64,000 nt of DNA from Phyllobacterium sp. OV277 (lineage in GTDB: Bacteria > Pseudomonadota > Alphaproteobacteria > Rhizobiales > Rhizobiaceae). The notes under the pieces were generated by a model. The model was given only the letters and a program-made list of their open reading frames with translations. It was not told the DNA's origin and did no database searches. The DNA lies in NCBI RefSeq assembly GCF_900104355.1, contig NZ_FNIY01000002.1, positions 1,091,706 through 1,155,705 of the forward strand. Reading direction: 5' to 3'. Below, in pieces: positions 8,268-19,098 of this stretch; position 1 is the first letter of the stretch; each line of letters starts with the position of its first letter. The position numbers were made by a program, and so were the translations under genes.

Positions 8268-10802
8268 TCAATCGAATTTCAGCAGACGTTCCAGATAGTC
8301 CTTTTCCATCTGCGGGCTGAGCGCGTTACCCAGTCTTTGGCGGATCGCATCAAGGATTTGTTTGGCGCGCTGGATATCAGCTTCGCCGGGGAGCATGGGC
8401 CTGTCGACATCGGAATAGGAACTGGTGCCGTCCTTGCCCTGCGGGCGTCCCAGCGGATCGAGACCGCCTTGCTCGCCTTTGCCCTTGCCCGTCTGCCCCA
8501 TGGCCTGCATCTGCTTCATCATGTCCTGACCGCCCTTGCGCAGGGAATCAAGCGCGTTGCTCTGCTGGTCAAGTGCCTGTCCGCTGTCCGCATCGCCGAG
8601 TGATTTTTTGGCTTCACCCATGGATTTACCGGCGTCGCCGAAATCCTTGTTGGGCGTAATGCCCTGACCATTCAGATCATCCATCAGCTGCTGTAGGTCC
8701 GACTGAAGCTTGCCCTGACCTTCCTGCAGGCCCTTGAGTGCCTTGGCAATCTCTTCCTCGGACATCTGGCCCTGCTGGCCATCCTGCCCCATCTGGCCAT
8801 TGTCCTGCATCATGCCGTTCTGGCGCTGCTGTTCCAGCCGGTGCGTCTCATTCATTGTTTGCTGCTGACGCCGCATCAGGTCGCCCAGTTTGTTCATCTG
8901 CTGCTTCATTGAATCGCCCTGGCCATCTTTGCCCTGAGCCTGACGCATCTGCAGATTGTTCAGCATGTCATTGAGCTGCGAGAGCAATTGCTGGGCCTGT
9001 TCCTTCGAGCCCTGCTTGGCCAGTTCCTCGATCTGCTTGAGAATCCGGTCAATATCCTCCTGCCGCAGCTCGCGCGCATTGGGATCGGCCTGCGCCATCT
9101 TCGGGTTGCGCTGCGCCTGCTGGGCAAGCTCGCGCATATATTTGTTCATGGCCTTGCGCAGATCGGCCATGCGCTTTTCGATTTCCTCGGGGCTGGCATT
9201 CTGCTCGATCGCCTGCCGCAATGCTTCCTGGGCCTCGCGCAGGCTGCGTTCCGCTTCGGAGAGTGCGCCATCTTCAATACCGCGTGCCACCTGCCACATA
9301 TAGGCGACGACATCGCGCAACTGATCATCGCTGCGGGCAATGTTCAAACGCGAACGGATGCTGCGCAGGGCCAGATAATGGGTCGGGTTCTTGATGGTTT
9401 CCTCAGGCCAGAGGGTGATGGCATCCAGCATGTTGAGCACATCAGGCTTGGTATTGGCATTGAGAGCAAGAACACGCCGCTGTTCCACGACAGCGCGGGC
9501 CAGTGGATTGGAGAATGGCCGCTCCGGCATGACCCAGGTTCTGGTTTCGCTTCTGGCTTCCTGCTTTGCATCATCGACTGCAAGAAGGGTTATGTGGATT
9601 TCCGATCCGGCCCAGACATGCTCGGTGAGGTCCTTGGTGGTCTTGGTATCACCGCCTTGCGCGCCGCGTTTTGGAAGGCTCAGCGGTATTTCAGGGGCGG
9701 CATAGAGCGGCCGTGCATCCTTGGCGGGTGGCGCGATCTGTTCGACCTTCGCCTGCGCACTGGCAGCGCCGTAATCGTCCTTGATCTCGTATGTCAGTTC
9801 CATCGTGCCATTGACGGCGCTTGACGGTTCCTTGGTAAAGCGGATCGTTGGCGGCTGATCCGGCAGAACTGTAAATGCCCATTCGGAATCGACATTGCTG
9901 CTGTCAGTCAGCTTGATAGCGGTGTTGGTCTCAAGCGCCACTTCGAAATTGCGTGGCTGGTCCTTGGCAGCTGTGGCCTCTTCCGGCTTTGCCGCGTCCT
10001 TGACGGCGACCTCAGTAGGCTTGCCATCAGGCAGAGTCTTCGTGACTTTCTCCGAGCCGGTGCCGCCGATAATACGAATAACCAGCGTGCTGTTCTGCGG
10101 AACAGTGAACTGCTTTTCCTGATTATTGGCAGCCGAGGTGAGAAAAACCGGCGGGCGGCCCGTATAGCGCGGCGGCGTAACCCAGGCATCGATGCGAGGC
10201 GGCAAGGCATTGCTGGCGCTATGGCTTTTGAATGCATCGCTGAGGCGTCCACCGAGCGGACCACCGGAAAAAGCGAAGGCGATAACGAGGAGCAATCCGA
10301 CAACGGCCCGCAGGCCCCAAGGGTCGATTTCCGGAATATTCGTGCGTGGCAGTCCGCTTCTCAGACCCTTGATGCGCTCCGCCATGCGCCTGCGGTGCTC
10401 GTCCCACAAGGCTTGCGCGAACGGATCATCCTTGCTCGTCGCTATCGTTTCCGACTGGACGGCGATGGGCTGGTGGTCAAGTGTGTTGACGTCTTCGAGA
10501 TGACGGCTGACTTCCGCGTGATCAGGCAGGCGGAATTTCAGCAGGATATAGAGGCAGGCCGGCAGTGAGAGCACGAACAGCGCCAGCAATCCCAGCCGCG
10601 CCAGATCGGGCAGGGTGCGGAAAATGCCAAACCAGGCAAAGATCACGAACAATGCGATGACAAGCAGTGTTGGTAGCACCAGCGGCCAGAGCCGTTCAAA
10701 GGCGAGGGTCAACCACGCGGACAAGCGAAGGCGATCGATATTTTTGAAAATATCGAACCTGACCCTTTCAGCGTCCCGTTGGTCCGGGTGTTGACCGGTC
10801 AT
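8268..10802 (-). CDS. TIGR02302/DUF4175 large membrane protein
   Basis: 844 aa. Three N-terminal membrane segments (about residues 35-65, 68-92 and 165-190) precede a large beta-rich periplasmic-type region, then a helical Gln/Met/Lys-rich stretch (about residues 500-790) with repeated runs such as LNNLQMRQAQGKDGQ and MMKQMQAMGQTGKGKG. This layout matches the alphaproteobacterial TIGR02302 family, function unknown. The ATG at 10802 is chosen over GTG 10808 because GGAG then sits 5 bases upstream. It lies downstream of lysA by 131 bases on the same strand. The Q/M-rich half suggests a coiled, self-associating domain, which is inference. Confidence 0.85.
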   Translation of the reverse strand: MTGQHPDQRDAERVRFDIFKNIDRLRLSAWLTLAFERLWPLVLPTLLVIALFVIFAWFGIFRTLPDLARLGLLALFVLSLPACLYILLKFRLPDHAEVSRHLEDVNTLDHQPIAVQSETIATSKDDPFAQALWDEHRRRMAERIKGLRSGLPRTNIPEIDPWGLRAVVGLLLVIAFAFSGGPLGGRLSDAFKSHSASNALPPRIDAWVTPPRYTGRPPVFLTSAANNQEKQFTVPQNSTLVIRIIGGTGSEKVTKTLPDGKPTEVAVKDAAKPEEATAAKDQPRNFEVALETNTAIKLTDSSNVDSEWAFTVLPDQPPTIRFTKEPSSAVNGTMELTYEIKDDYGAASAQAKVEQIAPPAKDARPLYAAPEIPLSLPKRGAQGGDTKTTKDLTEHVWAGSEIHITLLAVDDAKQEARSETRTWVMPERPFSNPLARAVVEQRRVLALNANTKPDVLNMLDAITLWPEETIKNPTHYLALRSIRSRLNIARSDDQLRDVVAYMWQVARGIEDGALSEAERSLREAQEALRQAIEQNASPEEIEKRMADLRKAMNKYMRELAQQAQRNPKMAQADPNARELRQEDIDRILKQIEELAKQGSKEQAQQLLSQLNDMLNNLQMRQAQGKDGQGDSMKQQMNKLGDLMRRQQQTMNETHRLEQQRQNGMMQDNGQMGQDGQQGQMSEEEIAKALKGLQEGQGKLQSDLQQLMDDLNGQGITPNKDFGDAGKSMGEAKKSLGDADSGQALDQQSNALDSLRKGGQDMMKQMQAMGQTGKGKGEQGGLDPLGRPQGKDGTSSYSDVDRPMLPGEADIQRAKQILDAIRQRLGNALSPQMEKDYLERLLKFD

Positions 10803-10933
10803 CCTCACTCCATCTCGTCAACTGCATGAATCTTTATGACGCGTCGACTTAACCTTGAGAATACCACTCATCGTGGCAAAGGCGAGGCCTTGGCGCAAAA
10901 AGCTGTTCACCGTTGTGTGTATATGCCGGTGCT

Positions 10934-12199
10934 CTAAAGCCAGTCGGGTATCGAATCGAGGCCTATCAGTTCCTCGTAGCTCGTGCGCGGGCGCACAACG
11001 TGGAACTGATCGCCGTTCACAAGCACTTCGGGAACGAGCAGGCGGGTATTATAGGTGCCTGCCTGAACCGCGCCATAGGCTCCAGCCGTGCCGATGGCAA
11101 TCAGATCGCCGGGCGCTGGACGCGGAAGGTCGCGGTCAAGCCCGATATAATCGCCGGTCTCGCAAACCGGCCCGACCACATCGCCGCGAATGCGTGGATG
11201 GCTTGGCGTTGCTTCCTTGACCGGGCGGATCGTGTGGAATGCGTCATAGAGTGTTGGCCGGATAAGGTCATTCATCGCCGCATCGACAATGATGAAATTG
11301 CGCGCATCGCCCTCTTTGACGAAAATGACTTCACTGACCAAAATACCGGCATTGCCGACGATCAGGCGCCCCGGCTCGAATATCGTCTTCAGCCCCAGCG
11401 GCTTGATATGCTTGGTAACGATGGCTGCATAGGCATCGGGCAGGGGTGGCGGGTTGTTGTCGAAGTGGTAGGGAATGCCGAGGCCGCCGCCGAGATCGAC
11501 ATGGTTGATATCATGGCCGTCAGCTTTGAGATCGCCGACCAGCTGTGCGAGCAGGGCAAAAGCATCATCAAACGGTTCCAGATCGGTGATCTGGCTGCCA
11601 ATATGCATATCAACGCCCCGGACCTTGAGGCCGGGCAGCTTTGCCGCATGGGCATAGACGGAACGCGCCTTGGCCAAGGGAATGCCGAACTTGTTCTCGG
11701 ACTTACCTGTCGAAATCTTCTTATGCGTCTTGGCGTCCACATCGGGATTGATACGCAGCGACACCGGCGCGATCTTTCCTGCTGCAACGGCCCGGCTGGA
11801 GAGAAGCTCCAGCTCAGGCTCGGATTCCACATTGAAGCAGTGAATCCCGGCACTGAGCGCAAAGTCCATTTCGCCCGGCTTCTTGCCAACGCCCGAAAAG
11901 ACGATCTTGCTGGCCGGAATGCCCGCTGCGAGCGCACGGCGCATTTCGCCTTCCGACACCACATCGGCACCGGAGCCGAGACGCGCAAGGGTTTTCAAAA
12001 CGGCCTGATTGGAATTGGCTTTCAGCGCATAGCAGACCAGTGCATCCATTTCGGCAAAGGCCGCGGCAAAAACCTTATAGTGCCGCTCGATGGTTGCCGT
12101 CGAATAGCAATAGAAGGGGGTGCCGACCGCCTTGGCGATATCGGGAATGCTGACGTTCTCGGCATGGAGAACGCCGTCCTTATAATCGAAATGGTTCAC
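10934..12199 (-). CDS. lysA: Diaminopimelate decarboxylase
   Basis: PLP enzyme that makes L-lysine from meso-diaminopimelate, the last step of lysine synthesis. The fold type III signature YALKANSN places the PLP lysine at residue 60; HIGSQI and GGGLGIPY bind the cofactor phosphate, and CETGDYIG supplies the active-site Cys/Asp/Tyr region. Length is 421 aa, normal. It starts 11 bases after lptM and belongs to the argH-lptM-lysA run found in many rhizobia. lysC lies about 38 kb away in this window. Confidence 0.95.
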   Translation of the reverse strand: MNHFDYKDGVLHAENVSIPDIAKAVGTPFYCYSTATIERHYKVFAAAFAEMDALVCYALKANSNQAVLKTLARLGSGADVVSEGEMRRALAAGIPASKIVFSGVGKKPGEMDFALSAGIHCFNVESEPELELLSSRAVAAGKIAPVSLRINPDVDAKTHKKISTGKSENKFGIPLAKARSVYAHAAKLPGLKVRGVDMHIGSQITDLEPFDDAFALLAQLVGDLKADGHDINHVDLGGGLGIPYHFDNNPPPLPDAYAAIVTKHIKPLGLKTIFEPGRLIVGNAGILVSEVIFVKEGDARNFIIVDAAMNDLIRPTLYDAFHTIRPVKEATPSHPRIRGDVVGPVCETGDYIGLDRDLPRPAPGDLIAIGTAGAYGAVQAGTYNTRLLVPEVLVNGDQFHVVRPRTSYEELIGLDSIPDWL

Positions 12200-12210
12200 G
12201 AAAAATCAGC

Positions 12211-12399
12211 CTAGATTATCGAGTCGAGGAAAAAGCGCTTGTCTTCAACGGGCGGTTTGGCAGGTTTGGCCTCGCCCGGTGCCGGTGCGGTTACCGATGC
12301 TGGCGGCAGTTCAAGCGGGCCCTTGCGGCCACAGGCCGATACCGCGCTTACGATTGCAACCGCCATCAGAATTGTCGTGAGGTAAGAACGGCTTCTCAT
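12211..12399 (-). CDS. lptM: LptM (YifL)-type small lipoprotein
   Basis: 62 aa. A short basic N-terminus and hydrophobic stretch (LTTILMAVAIVSAV) lead to the lipobox SAC, with Cys23 as the lipidated residue, followed by GRKGPLELPP, the conserved beginning of LptM/YifL lipoproteins. LptM helps mature the LptDE lipopolysaccharide translocon in Escherichia coli. The tail (PAPGEAKPAKPP) is a proline-rich linker. Its location between argH and lysA is the usual one for this gene, so the call rests on both sequence and context. Confidence 0.88.
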   Translation of the reverse strand: MRSRSYLTTILMAVAIVSAVSACGRKGPLELPPASVTAPAPGEAKPAKPPVEDKRFFLDSII

Positions 12400-12478
12400 A
12401 GATTTTGATCCTGTCGTCCGGAAATATGTTGTCCTGTCTAACGTATGGGAACGCTATTTGCATCCCCCATCATCAGAC

Positions 12479-13879
<1,401 letters not shown>

Positions 13880-13936
13880 TGTAAACCTTGGGTGAGCCTT
13901 TGGTGAACCGGGGTGGATAGACGGAAAGTGTAAAAT

Positions 13937-14617
13937 ATGAGCGACGGCAACGAACCACAGAAGACCACGTCAGGCGGCAACAGGAAAATCATTCTTCTTG
14001 CTGCGCTCGCAGGCATAGTTGCCGGTGCGGTTGGGGTATACGTGATGGAGCGGCCCTCTGGCAACATTGTTGCCGGAACAAACACGACCGATCAATGCAC
14101 AGCCAAGACCGATACGGCCAAGAAGATCGATGCGGCAGCCACTGGCGCCGTTGCCGCCATGCGCGGAGCCGAAAAGCCGCAATCCATGTCTTCGCTTTCC
14201 TTCACTGGCCCCGATGGCAAGCCGATGCGGCTGGCGGATTTCAAGGGCAAGACCATCCTCGTCAATCTCTGGGCCACCTGGTGCGCGCCCTGCCGTGAGG
14301 AAATGCCCGCGCTTGATGCGCTGCAAACCAAAAAGGGCGGCGATAATTTTCAGGTCGTGACGATCAATATCGATACGGGCGACGATCAGAAGCCGAAGGG
14401 CTTTTTGAGCGATATCGGCGTGAAGTCCCTGACGCTTTATCGCGATCCAACCATGGGCGTGTTCAATGAGTTGAAGCGCAAGAATCTGGCATTTGGCCTG
14501 CCGGTGACGATGATCGTCGACAAGGACGGCTGCCAGATCGCCGCAATGAATGGTCCTGCACCATGGGAAAGCGATGATGCTGCCAAACTGATCGATGCGG
14601 CAATATCGGCGCAGTAG
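13937..14617 (+). CDS. tlpA: TlpA-like membrane-anchored thiol:disulfide oxidoreductase
   Basis: 226 aa: one N-terminal membrane anchor ([20 protein letters not shown]), then a periplasmic thioredoxin fold with the redox motif [13 protein letters not shown] (C116, C119). The insertion typical of TlpA and the cis-proline region (GLPVTMIVD) are present. A second cysteine pair (C54 and C198) flanks the domain, as in Bradyrhizobium TlpA. TlpA reduces copper chaperone and CcoA/CoxB-type cysteines during cytochrome oxidase assembly. CycY/ResA-type cytochrome c maturation proteins are the alternative. Divergent from argH, a common rhizobial arrangement. Confidence 0.85.
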   Translation: MSDGNEPQKTTSGGNRKIILLAALAGIVAGAVGVYVMERPSGNIVAGTNTTDQCTAKTDTAKKIDAAATGAVAAMRGAEKPQSMSSLSFTGPDGKPMRLADFKGKTILVNLWATWCAPCREEMPALDALQTKKGGDNFQVVTINIDTGDDQKPKGFLSDIGVKSLTLYRDPTMGVFNELKRKNLAFGLPVTMIVDKDGCQIAAMNGPAPWESDDAAKLIDAAISAQ

Positions 14618-14654
14618 TCTGAGAGCCGTTCTTTACCAACAGGCTTGAACATGG

Positions 14655-14790
14655 AGGGTGGTTCGACACGCTGACCATGAGGGAGAGCGGTGGATGCAAC
14701 GATAATCGTAAAGATTGCAGATTACAGGGCTGCGGAACTTGACACCCTGCAATCCTCACTCTCCCTCATCCTGAGCTTGTCGAAGGGCGC
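14655..14790. repeat. Family A palindromic repeat, divergent copy
   Basis: The left arm is GGTGGTTCGACACGCTGACC with ATGAGGGAGAG, and the right arm TCTCCCTCATCCTGAGCTTG with TCGAAGGGC. The arms match other family A copies but with several substitutions, so this is an older or different sub-type. The centre includes GATAATCGTAAAGATTGCAG, related to the GATTATCGTTGCAT of other copies. It lies just downstream of the tlpA-like gene and may end its transcript. Confidence 0.7.
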
Positions 14791-15170
14791 AACAACGGTT
14801 CTGCAATCAACATATTAAGCTTCCCTATTGCCACGCCCGCTTTTGCGTCTGGCTATTGAAAGGTGGGAAAGACGGGCGATCCAAAGGGGAACGCGGAAGT
14901 CTTGGCATTGGTAGTGTAGTCAGTGCGTTCCCCGGAGATTTTCCTGTTTGAACCAAGAAAATAACCGGATCACCCGTCCCGATGACTGGTTTTACCCTTG
15001 TGAGATAAAACCTTTCCTCTGCGGTTGGGGTCTCCCCGCAGGTGAAATCACTGATCCTTTCCTGACTTCGAAAGTTTTCCGGAGCATTCCCGCCGGAAAG
15101 GACACCATCAGAATAAGCGAGGTGGGATGGTGTTGGATAAGTTGGCGCTATTTTTTTGAAAATTGATCGT
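14791..15170. other. Unassigned 380-base gap between two repeats
   Basis: No reading frame here resembles a known protein; frames on both strands are open over about 200-450 bases but have no ribosome site or family likeness. The stretch contains hairpins, including CTGCGG...CCGCAG near 15018-15044 and TTTCCGG...CCGGAAA near 15074-15100. It may be a further repeat type, a structured RNA, or decayed sequence. A homology search would decide. Confidence 0.4.
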
Positions 15171-15545
15171 TGCATGAATGTTGTGCGTGGTTCGACACGC
15201 TCACCATGAGGGAGAGAGGTGGGTTGCAGGGAGCCAAGTTCTGCAAGCTCTGCGCTGCACTCTTTGCGCTGCAATCTCTGCGATTAGCGTTGCATCCACC
15301 CAAGCCCCTCATGGTGAGCCTGTCGAACCACAGCGGCATTCACCCCCCTCTGTCCTGTCGAACATCTCCCCCACAAGGGGGGAGATCAGCCTTCACTACT
15401 GCCTTTGCACAATCTGCAACGTTTCCTGTTGTGGGAAATGTCCGACAGGACAGAGGGGGGTGATTACATCTACCAACGTTGCGGTTGCGGACCGCAGTTC
15501 CTGTTGCATCGATATGGTGAGCGTGTCGAACCACGCAAAATCTTT
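15171..15545. repeat. Nested repeat cluster: family A around a family B copy
   Basis: From left to right: a complete family A element (about 15183-15330) with internal copies of a unit near CTCTGCGCTGCA; a family B copy (15339-15464) whose right arm has lost its inner dyad; then a second family A right end (about 15505-15535). The outermost arms, CGTGGTTCGACACGCTCACC with AT and its mirror, pair perfectly over 22 bases, so the whole block is itself palindromic. It ends 5 bases before the helicase terminator. No gene is seen. Confidence 0.8.
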
Positions 15546-15549
15546 ATGC

Positions 15550-15589
15550 AAAAACAAAACCCGCCGGGATTTTCATCCACGGCGGGTTT
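15550..15589 (-). terminator. Rho-independent terminator of the helicase gene
   Basis: A perfect 10-base stem AAACCCGCCG/CGGCGGGTTT (15557-15566 with 15580-15589) is followed, on the minus strand, by TTGTTTTTG. It sits 26 bases downstream of the helicase stop codon. Confidence 0.8.
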
Positions 15590-15615
15590 GTATTCATCAC
15601 ATCTGAGCGGCCCGA

Positions 15616-17589
15616 TTATTCAGCTTGACCGGCAGCGGCCTTGCGGGCTTTTTTGGCTTTGTATTTGTCAAAGCCGGAGGGATCGCCGGGCTTGCGTTCT
15701 TTGGGAGCTTTTTTGGCCTTTTCAGGCTTTTCCGTGGTCCAGCCTTCCGGCTTCGCCTTGGCAGGCTTGGCAGCCCAATCGGCTTTTGGCTTGTCGTCAT
15801 AAGCACGGGGGCGATCATCGCGCGGTTTGTCATCGCGGGCACGGGGTGGCTTGCGGTCGTCCCATTCGCGCTTCTCGCCAAAGGTCTTCTTCGGCTTGAA
15901 ATCGCTGCGTGGGGAGGATGATCCTGCGCCCTCGCTGCGGGTGATATTCACGCCCTTTTCGCCGGTGCCGTATTGCTTGATCCGGGCAAGAAATGCATCG
16001 GCCTTGCTGGCGGTGATTTCGAAGCGGGTTTCGGTCTCAAGAATCTTGATCGAGCCGACATCGGTCTTGGTAATATCGCCAGCCTTGCAGATCAGCGGCA
16101 GCAGCCAGCGCGGTTCGGCACGCTGTTTGCGGCCAACGCTGAGCGAGAACCAGGCGCCGCTTTCAAACTGTTCAAAACGATCTGAACGGGGAGCACGGTC
16201 GCTGCGATCGCTACGATCACCGCGGCCCGGACGGTCGTCATAGCTTCCCTTGCGGATCGGCTCGAGGACGTGGGCTGGTGTGTTCGACAGTTCTTCCGGC
16301 GCAGGCCGTGCAGCCATTTGCTGACGCATATAAGCGGCTGCAATCTGTTCGGGCGAATGCAGCGCGAGCAATTCGCGCACATGATCGCCTTCTTCTTCGG
16401 TCATGACTTCGGTCAGTGACGCATCGTTGAGGATACGGTCATAATTGCGCTTGTTGATGGCGGCAGCATCCGGCGGCGGCACCATGGTGGTGCTGAGCTT
16501 GGCCATCTGCAGCAGGCGCTCGGCCGAACGGCGGCGCGATGCCGGTACGATCAGAACGCAGATACCCTTGCGGCCCGCGCGTCCCGTACGGCCACTGCGG
16601 TGGAGCAGTGTATCGGGGTTGGTCGGCAGATCGGCGTGGATAACAAGGTCGAGATTGGGCAGATCAATACCGCGCGCGGCAACGTCGGTGGCAACACAAA
16701 CGCGGGCACGGCCGTCGCGCATGGCCTGCAATGCATTGGTGCGCTCGGCCTGGCTAAGTTCGCCCGAGAGCGAAACAACGGAGAAACCGCGATTGGACAG
16801 GCGGCTGGTCAGGTGCTTGACCGCTTCGCGGGTCGAGCCGAATACGATAGTGTTCTGTGCATCGTAGAACAGCAGCGCATTGATGATCGCATTTTCGCGT
16901 TCGCGCGGGGCGACCGGCATGATGTGATATTCAATATCGCTGTGCTGGGACTTTTCGCTGGTGGCAGTGATGCGCAGTGCATCGTTCTGGAACTGTTTTG
17001 CCAGCTGGGCAATGGGTTTGGGCACGGTCGCCGAGAACATCAGCGTGCGGCGCTCTTTTGGTGCTTCGCCGAGGATGAATTCAAGGTCTTCACGGAAGCC
17101 AAGGTCGAGCATCTCGTCGGCTTCATCGAGAACAACGGCGCGCAATTCGGTCATATCGAGCGAGCCGCGAGTGATATGGTCGCGCAGACGACCCGGCGTG
17201 CCGACGACAATATGGGCGCCGCCCTGCAATGCACGGCGTTCCTTGGTCATGTCCATGCCGCCAACACAGGAGGCAATGCGTGCACCGGTTTTTTCGTAGA
17301 GCCATTCCAGCTCGCGGCGAACCTGCAAAGCAAGCTCGCGGGTCGGGGCAATGACCAGCGCATAGGGGGCGCCGATAGATGTGAAGCGGTCTTCGCCTTC
17401 AAGCAGCGTCGGTGCGATGGCGATACCGAATGCAACTGTCTTGCCAGAGCCCGTCTGGGCGGAGACGAGAAGGTCGGCGCCATCTGCTTCCGGAGCAAGC
17501 ACAGCGGTCTGCACAGGCGTCAGGGTCTCGTAACCACGGGCCGCCAATGCACCGGACAGCGCCGGGGCGATAGAATCGAAAATAGTCAT
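15616..17589 (-). CDS. DEAD-box ATP-dependent RNA helicase with DbpA-type RNA-binding domain
   Basis: 657 aa. The helicase core shows motif I AQTGSGKT (44-51), PTRELA (82-87), DEAD (155-158), SAT, and the C-terminal HRSGRTGRAGR motif. After the core comes a DbpA-like RNA-binding domain (about 480-555) and a long basic tail rich in Lys, Arg, Asp and Pro. Such helicases act in ribosome assembly and cold adaptation. The ATG at 17589 is chosen over 17658 because MTIFDSIAPALSGAL starts the Q-motif region directly. Downstream is a clear terminator; upstream is repeat family A. It resembles CsdA/DbpA-type proteins, and the exact orthologue is uncertain. Confidence 0.9.
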   Translation of the reverse strand: MTIFDSIAPALSGALAARGYETLTPVQTAVLAPEADGADLLVSAQTGSGKTVAFGIAIAPTLLEGEDRFTSIGAPYALVIAPTRELALQVRRELEWLYEKTGARIASCVGGMDMTKERRALQGGAHIVVGTPGRLRDHITRGSLDMTELRAVVLDEADEMLDLGFREDLEFILGEAPKERRTLMFSATVPKPIAQLAKQFQNDALRITATSEKSQHSDIEYHIMPVAPRERENAIINALLFYDAQNTIVFGSTREAVKHLTSRLSNRGFSVVSLSGELSQAERTNALQAMRDGRARVCVATDVAARGIDLPNLDLVIHADLPTNPDTLLHRSGRTGRAGRKGICVLIVPASRRRSAERLLQMAKLSTTMVPPPDAAAINKRNYDRILNDASLTEVMTEEEGDHVRELLALHSPEQIAAAYMRQQMAARPAPEELSNTPAHVLEPIRKGSYDDRPGRGDRSDRSDRAPRSDRFEQFESGAWFSLSVGRKQRAEPRWLLPLICKAGDITKTDVGSIKILETETRFEITASKADAFLARIKQYGTGEKGVNITRSEGAGSSSPRSDFKPKKTFGEKREWDDRKPPRARDDKPRDDRPRAYDDKPKADWAAKPAKAKPEGWTTEKPEKAKKAPKERKPGDPSGFDKYKAKKARKAAAGQAE

Positions 17590-17788
17590 TAATGAACTTT
17601 CAAGTACGTGTTTGGGCTGGTGTTTTCGGCTCGGCATATGTTGGGGCACGAGCGGCACGCATATAGCTTTGTTGCGCTCTCGTAGAGGTTGCGGGGCATT
17701 TCGTCAATGGCGGGGACGCATAGCTCGGTTGCAATTGAGCGGGAGCGGGGGTGCTGAGGGGGCGATTATGGCTTGATTCAGTTGGTGA

Positions 17789-17949
17789 GTGGTTCGTGGT
17801 TCGACAAGCTCACCATGAGGGAGAGGGGTGATGCAAGGGAGTTAAGTTCTGCACCCTCTGTGATCTGCAACCTTTGTGATCTGCAAAACTGACGATTATC
17901 GTTGCATCCTCACTCTCCCTCATGGTGAGCTTGTCGAACCACGAACCAC
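17789..17949. repeat. Family A palindromic repeat, type copy
   Basis: Perfect 37-base inverted arms (17789-17825 with 17913-17949). The outermost bases repeat the heptamer GTGGTTC twice on the left and GAACCAC twice on the right. The 87-base centre holds two tandem copies of a 15-base unit close to CCTTTGTGATCTGCA. It separates the helicase gene from the YaiI gene on the same strand and could form a very stable hairpin in either transcript. Confidence 0.9.
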
Positions 17950-17958
17950 ACACAGTAC

Positions 17959-18435
17959 TTAAACAGCAAAACCCGCGCGTTTCAGGCGAACAATGGCAAG
18001 ATCAAGCGCGGAAAGAAAGGCGGACCGGTCTTTTGGTGAAAAGGGTCTGGGGCCACCGGTGATCTGACCGGCAGAGCGCAACTCGTCCATCAGGTTGCGG
18101 GTGGCCAATGTGTTGCCGATGGATGCCTCGGTGAAGGCGCGGCCCGTGGGGGAGATGGCATCGGCCCCTGCTTTGACGCAGCGGCTGGCGAGCGGAATGT
18201 CTGCCGTCACCACCACATCGCCGCGCGAGACACGTTCGGCAATCCAGTCGTCAGCCGCATCAAAGCCATCGCTGACAATAACGCGCGCGATCATCGGATC
18301 GCGCGGGATGGTCATGAAGGAATTGGAGACGACGAAGACCTTGACGCCATAACGTTCGGCAACGCGGTAAATCTCCGCTTTAACAGGACAGGCATCAGCG
18401 TCGACATAGATAGTGATGGATTTCTGATCGTTCAT
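17959..18435 (-). CDS. YaiI/YqxD family protein (UPF0178, DUF188)
   Basis: 158 aa cytoplasmic protein of unknown function with PIN-like features. The N-terminal [19 protein letters not shown] is the family hallmark, and [14 protein letters not shown] and [10 protein letters not shown] follow in the usual order. The frame is open further upstream, but ATG 18435 ([15 protein letters not shown]) matches the family start and lies 3 bases after the stop of the ExoD gene, indicating a common transcript. Conserved aspartates suggest metal binding; no activity is established. Confidence 0.88.
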   Translation of the reverse strand: MNDQKSITIYVDADACPVKAEIYRVAERYGVKVFVVSNSFMTIPRDPMIARVIVSDGFDAADDWIAERVSRGDVVVTADIPLASRCVKAGADAISPTGRAFTEASIGNTLATRNLMDELRSAGQITGGPRPFSPKDRSAFLSALDLAIVRLKRAGFAV

Positions 18436-18437
18436 GC

Positions 18438-19076
18438 TCAACCGAATATATGAAGGGCGGCAAAACCGACAGATGCGGCAAAGCCAATGGCAAATCCGAC
18501 CGCCAGTGCAGCGACAAGCAGGCCGGTGCCAAGCCATACGCCATCCTGTTCGCCAAGGCCAATACTGAGCAGAACAATGCTGAGCGCCGGCAACTGGTTG
18601 ACGAGGGGGACGGGCAGAACAACGAGAAAGGACAGCAAAAGAACGATGATACTGATGATCCGCTCCATGATTGCCTGCGGCAGCGGCCAATAGCGCGGCT
18701 GCGCAAGCCGTTCAAAGCGGGCAAGCAGTGGTTCGAGTTTGCGAACAATACGCCTGTAGGTTTCGATACTGATGAATTTGCGACGCAGGAGTGCCGGAAA
18801 CCATGGGTTTTCCATGCCAATCAGCAATTGGGTCGACAGAAGGATGAGGGGAATGCCGAAGATCGTCGATGTTCCCGGCGGTAGGGGTATCAGATTAAGC
18901 GCTGCGAAGAGAATGAACAGCGCGCCGAAGCTGCGCTCGGAAAGCGCGGACAGAATGTCATCGAATGAAATCCTGTCCGCGTCTGTTTCACCAAGCTCGA
19001 CCAGAACGCTGGACAGGCGCCGTTCGGCGGGGTTTCCCGAAGGGTCCCAATCAAACGGTTTCCCACCAGCGTTCAT
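18438..19076 (-). CDS. exoD: ExoD-family exopolysaccharide-associated membrane protein
   Basis: 212 aa. A hydrophilic N-terminus with an [23 protein letters not shown] core leads into three or four membrane segments, including [22 protein letters not shown] and [21 protein letters not shown], as in rhizobial ExoD proteins. ExoD was named from exopolysaccharide and alkali-tolerance phenotypes in Sinorhizobium; its biochemical role is unknown. Start ATG 19076 (MNAGGKPF) has GGAG eight bases upstream and is preferred over 19151. TerC lies 22 bases upstream and YaiI 2 bases downstream. Confidence 0.85.
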   Translation of the reverse strand: MNAGGKPFDWDPSGNPAERRLSSVLVELGETDADRISFDDILSALSERSFGALFILFAALNLIPLPPGTSTIFGIPLILLSTQLLIGMENPWFPALLRRKFISIETYRRIVRKLEPLLARFERLAQPRYWPLPQAIMERIISIIVLLLSFLVVLPVPLVNQLPALSIVLLSIGLGEQDGVWLGTGLLVAALAVGFAIGFAASVGFAALHIFG

Positions 19077-19098
19077 GCGTGTTTCTCCATTGATAGGA

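Noticed and set aside
10913..12214. 433-codon open frame antisense to lysA
   Set aside because: Its opposite strand is the intact lysA with all motifs; long antisense frames are common in GC-rich DNA.
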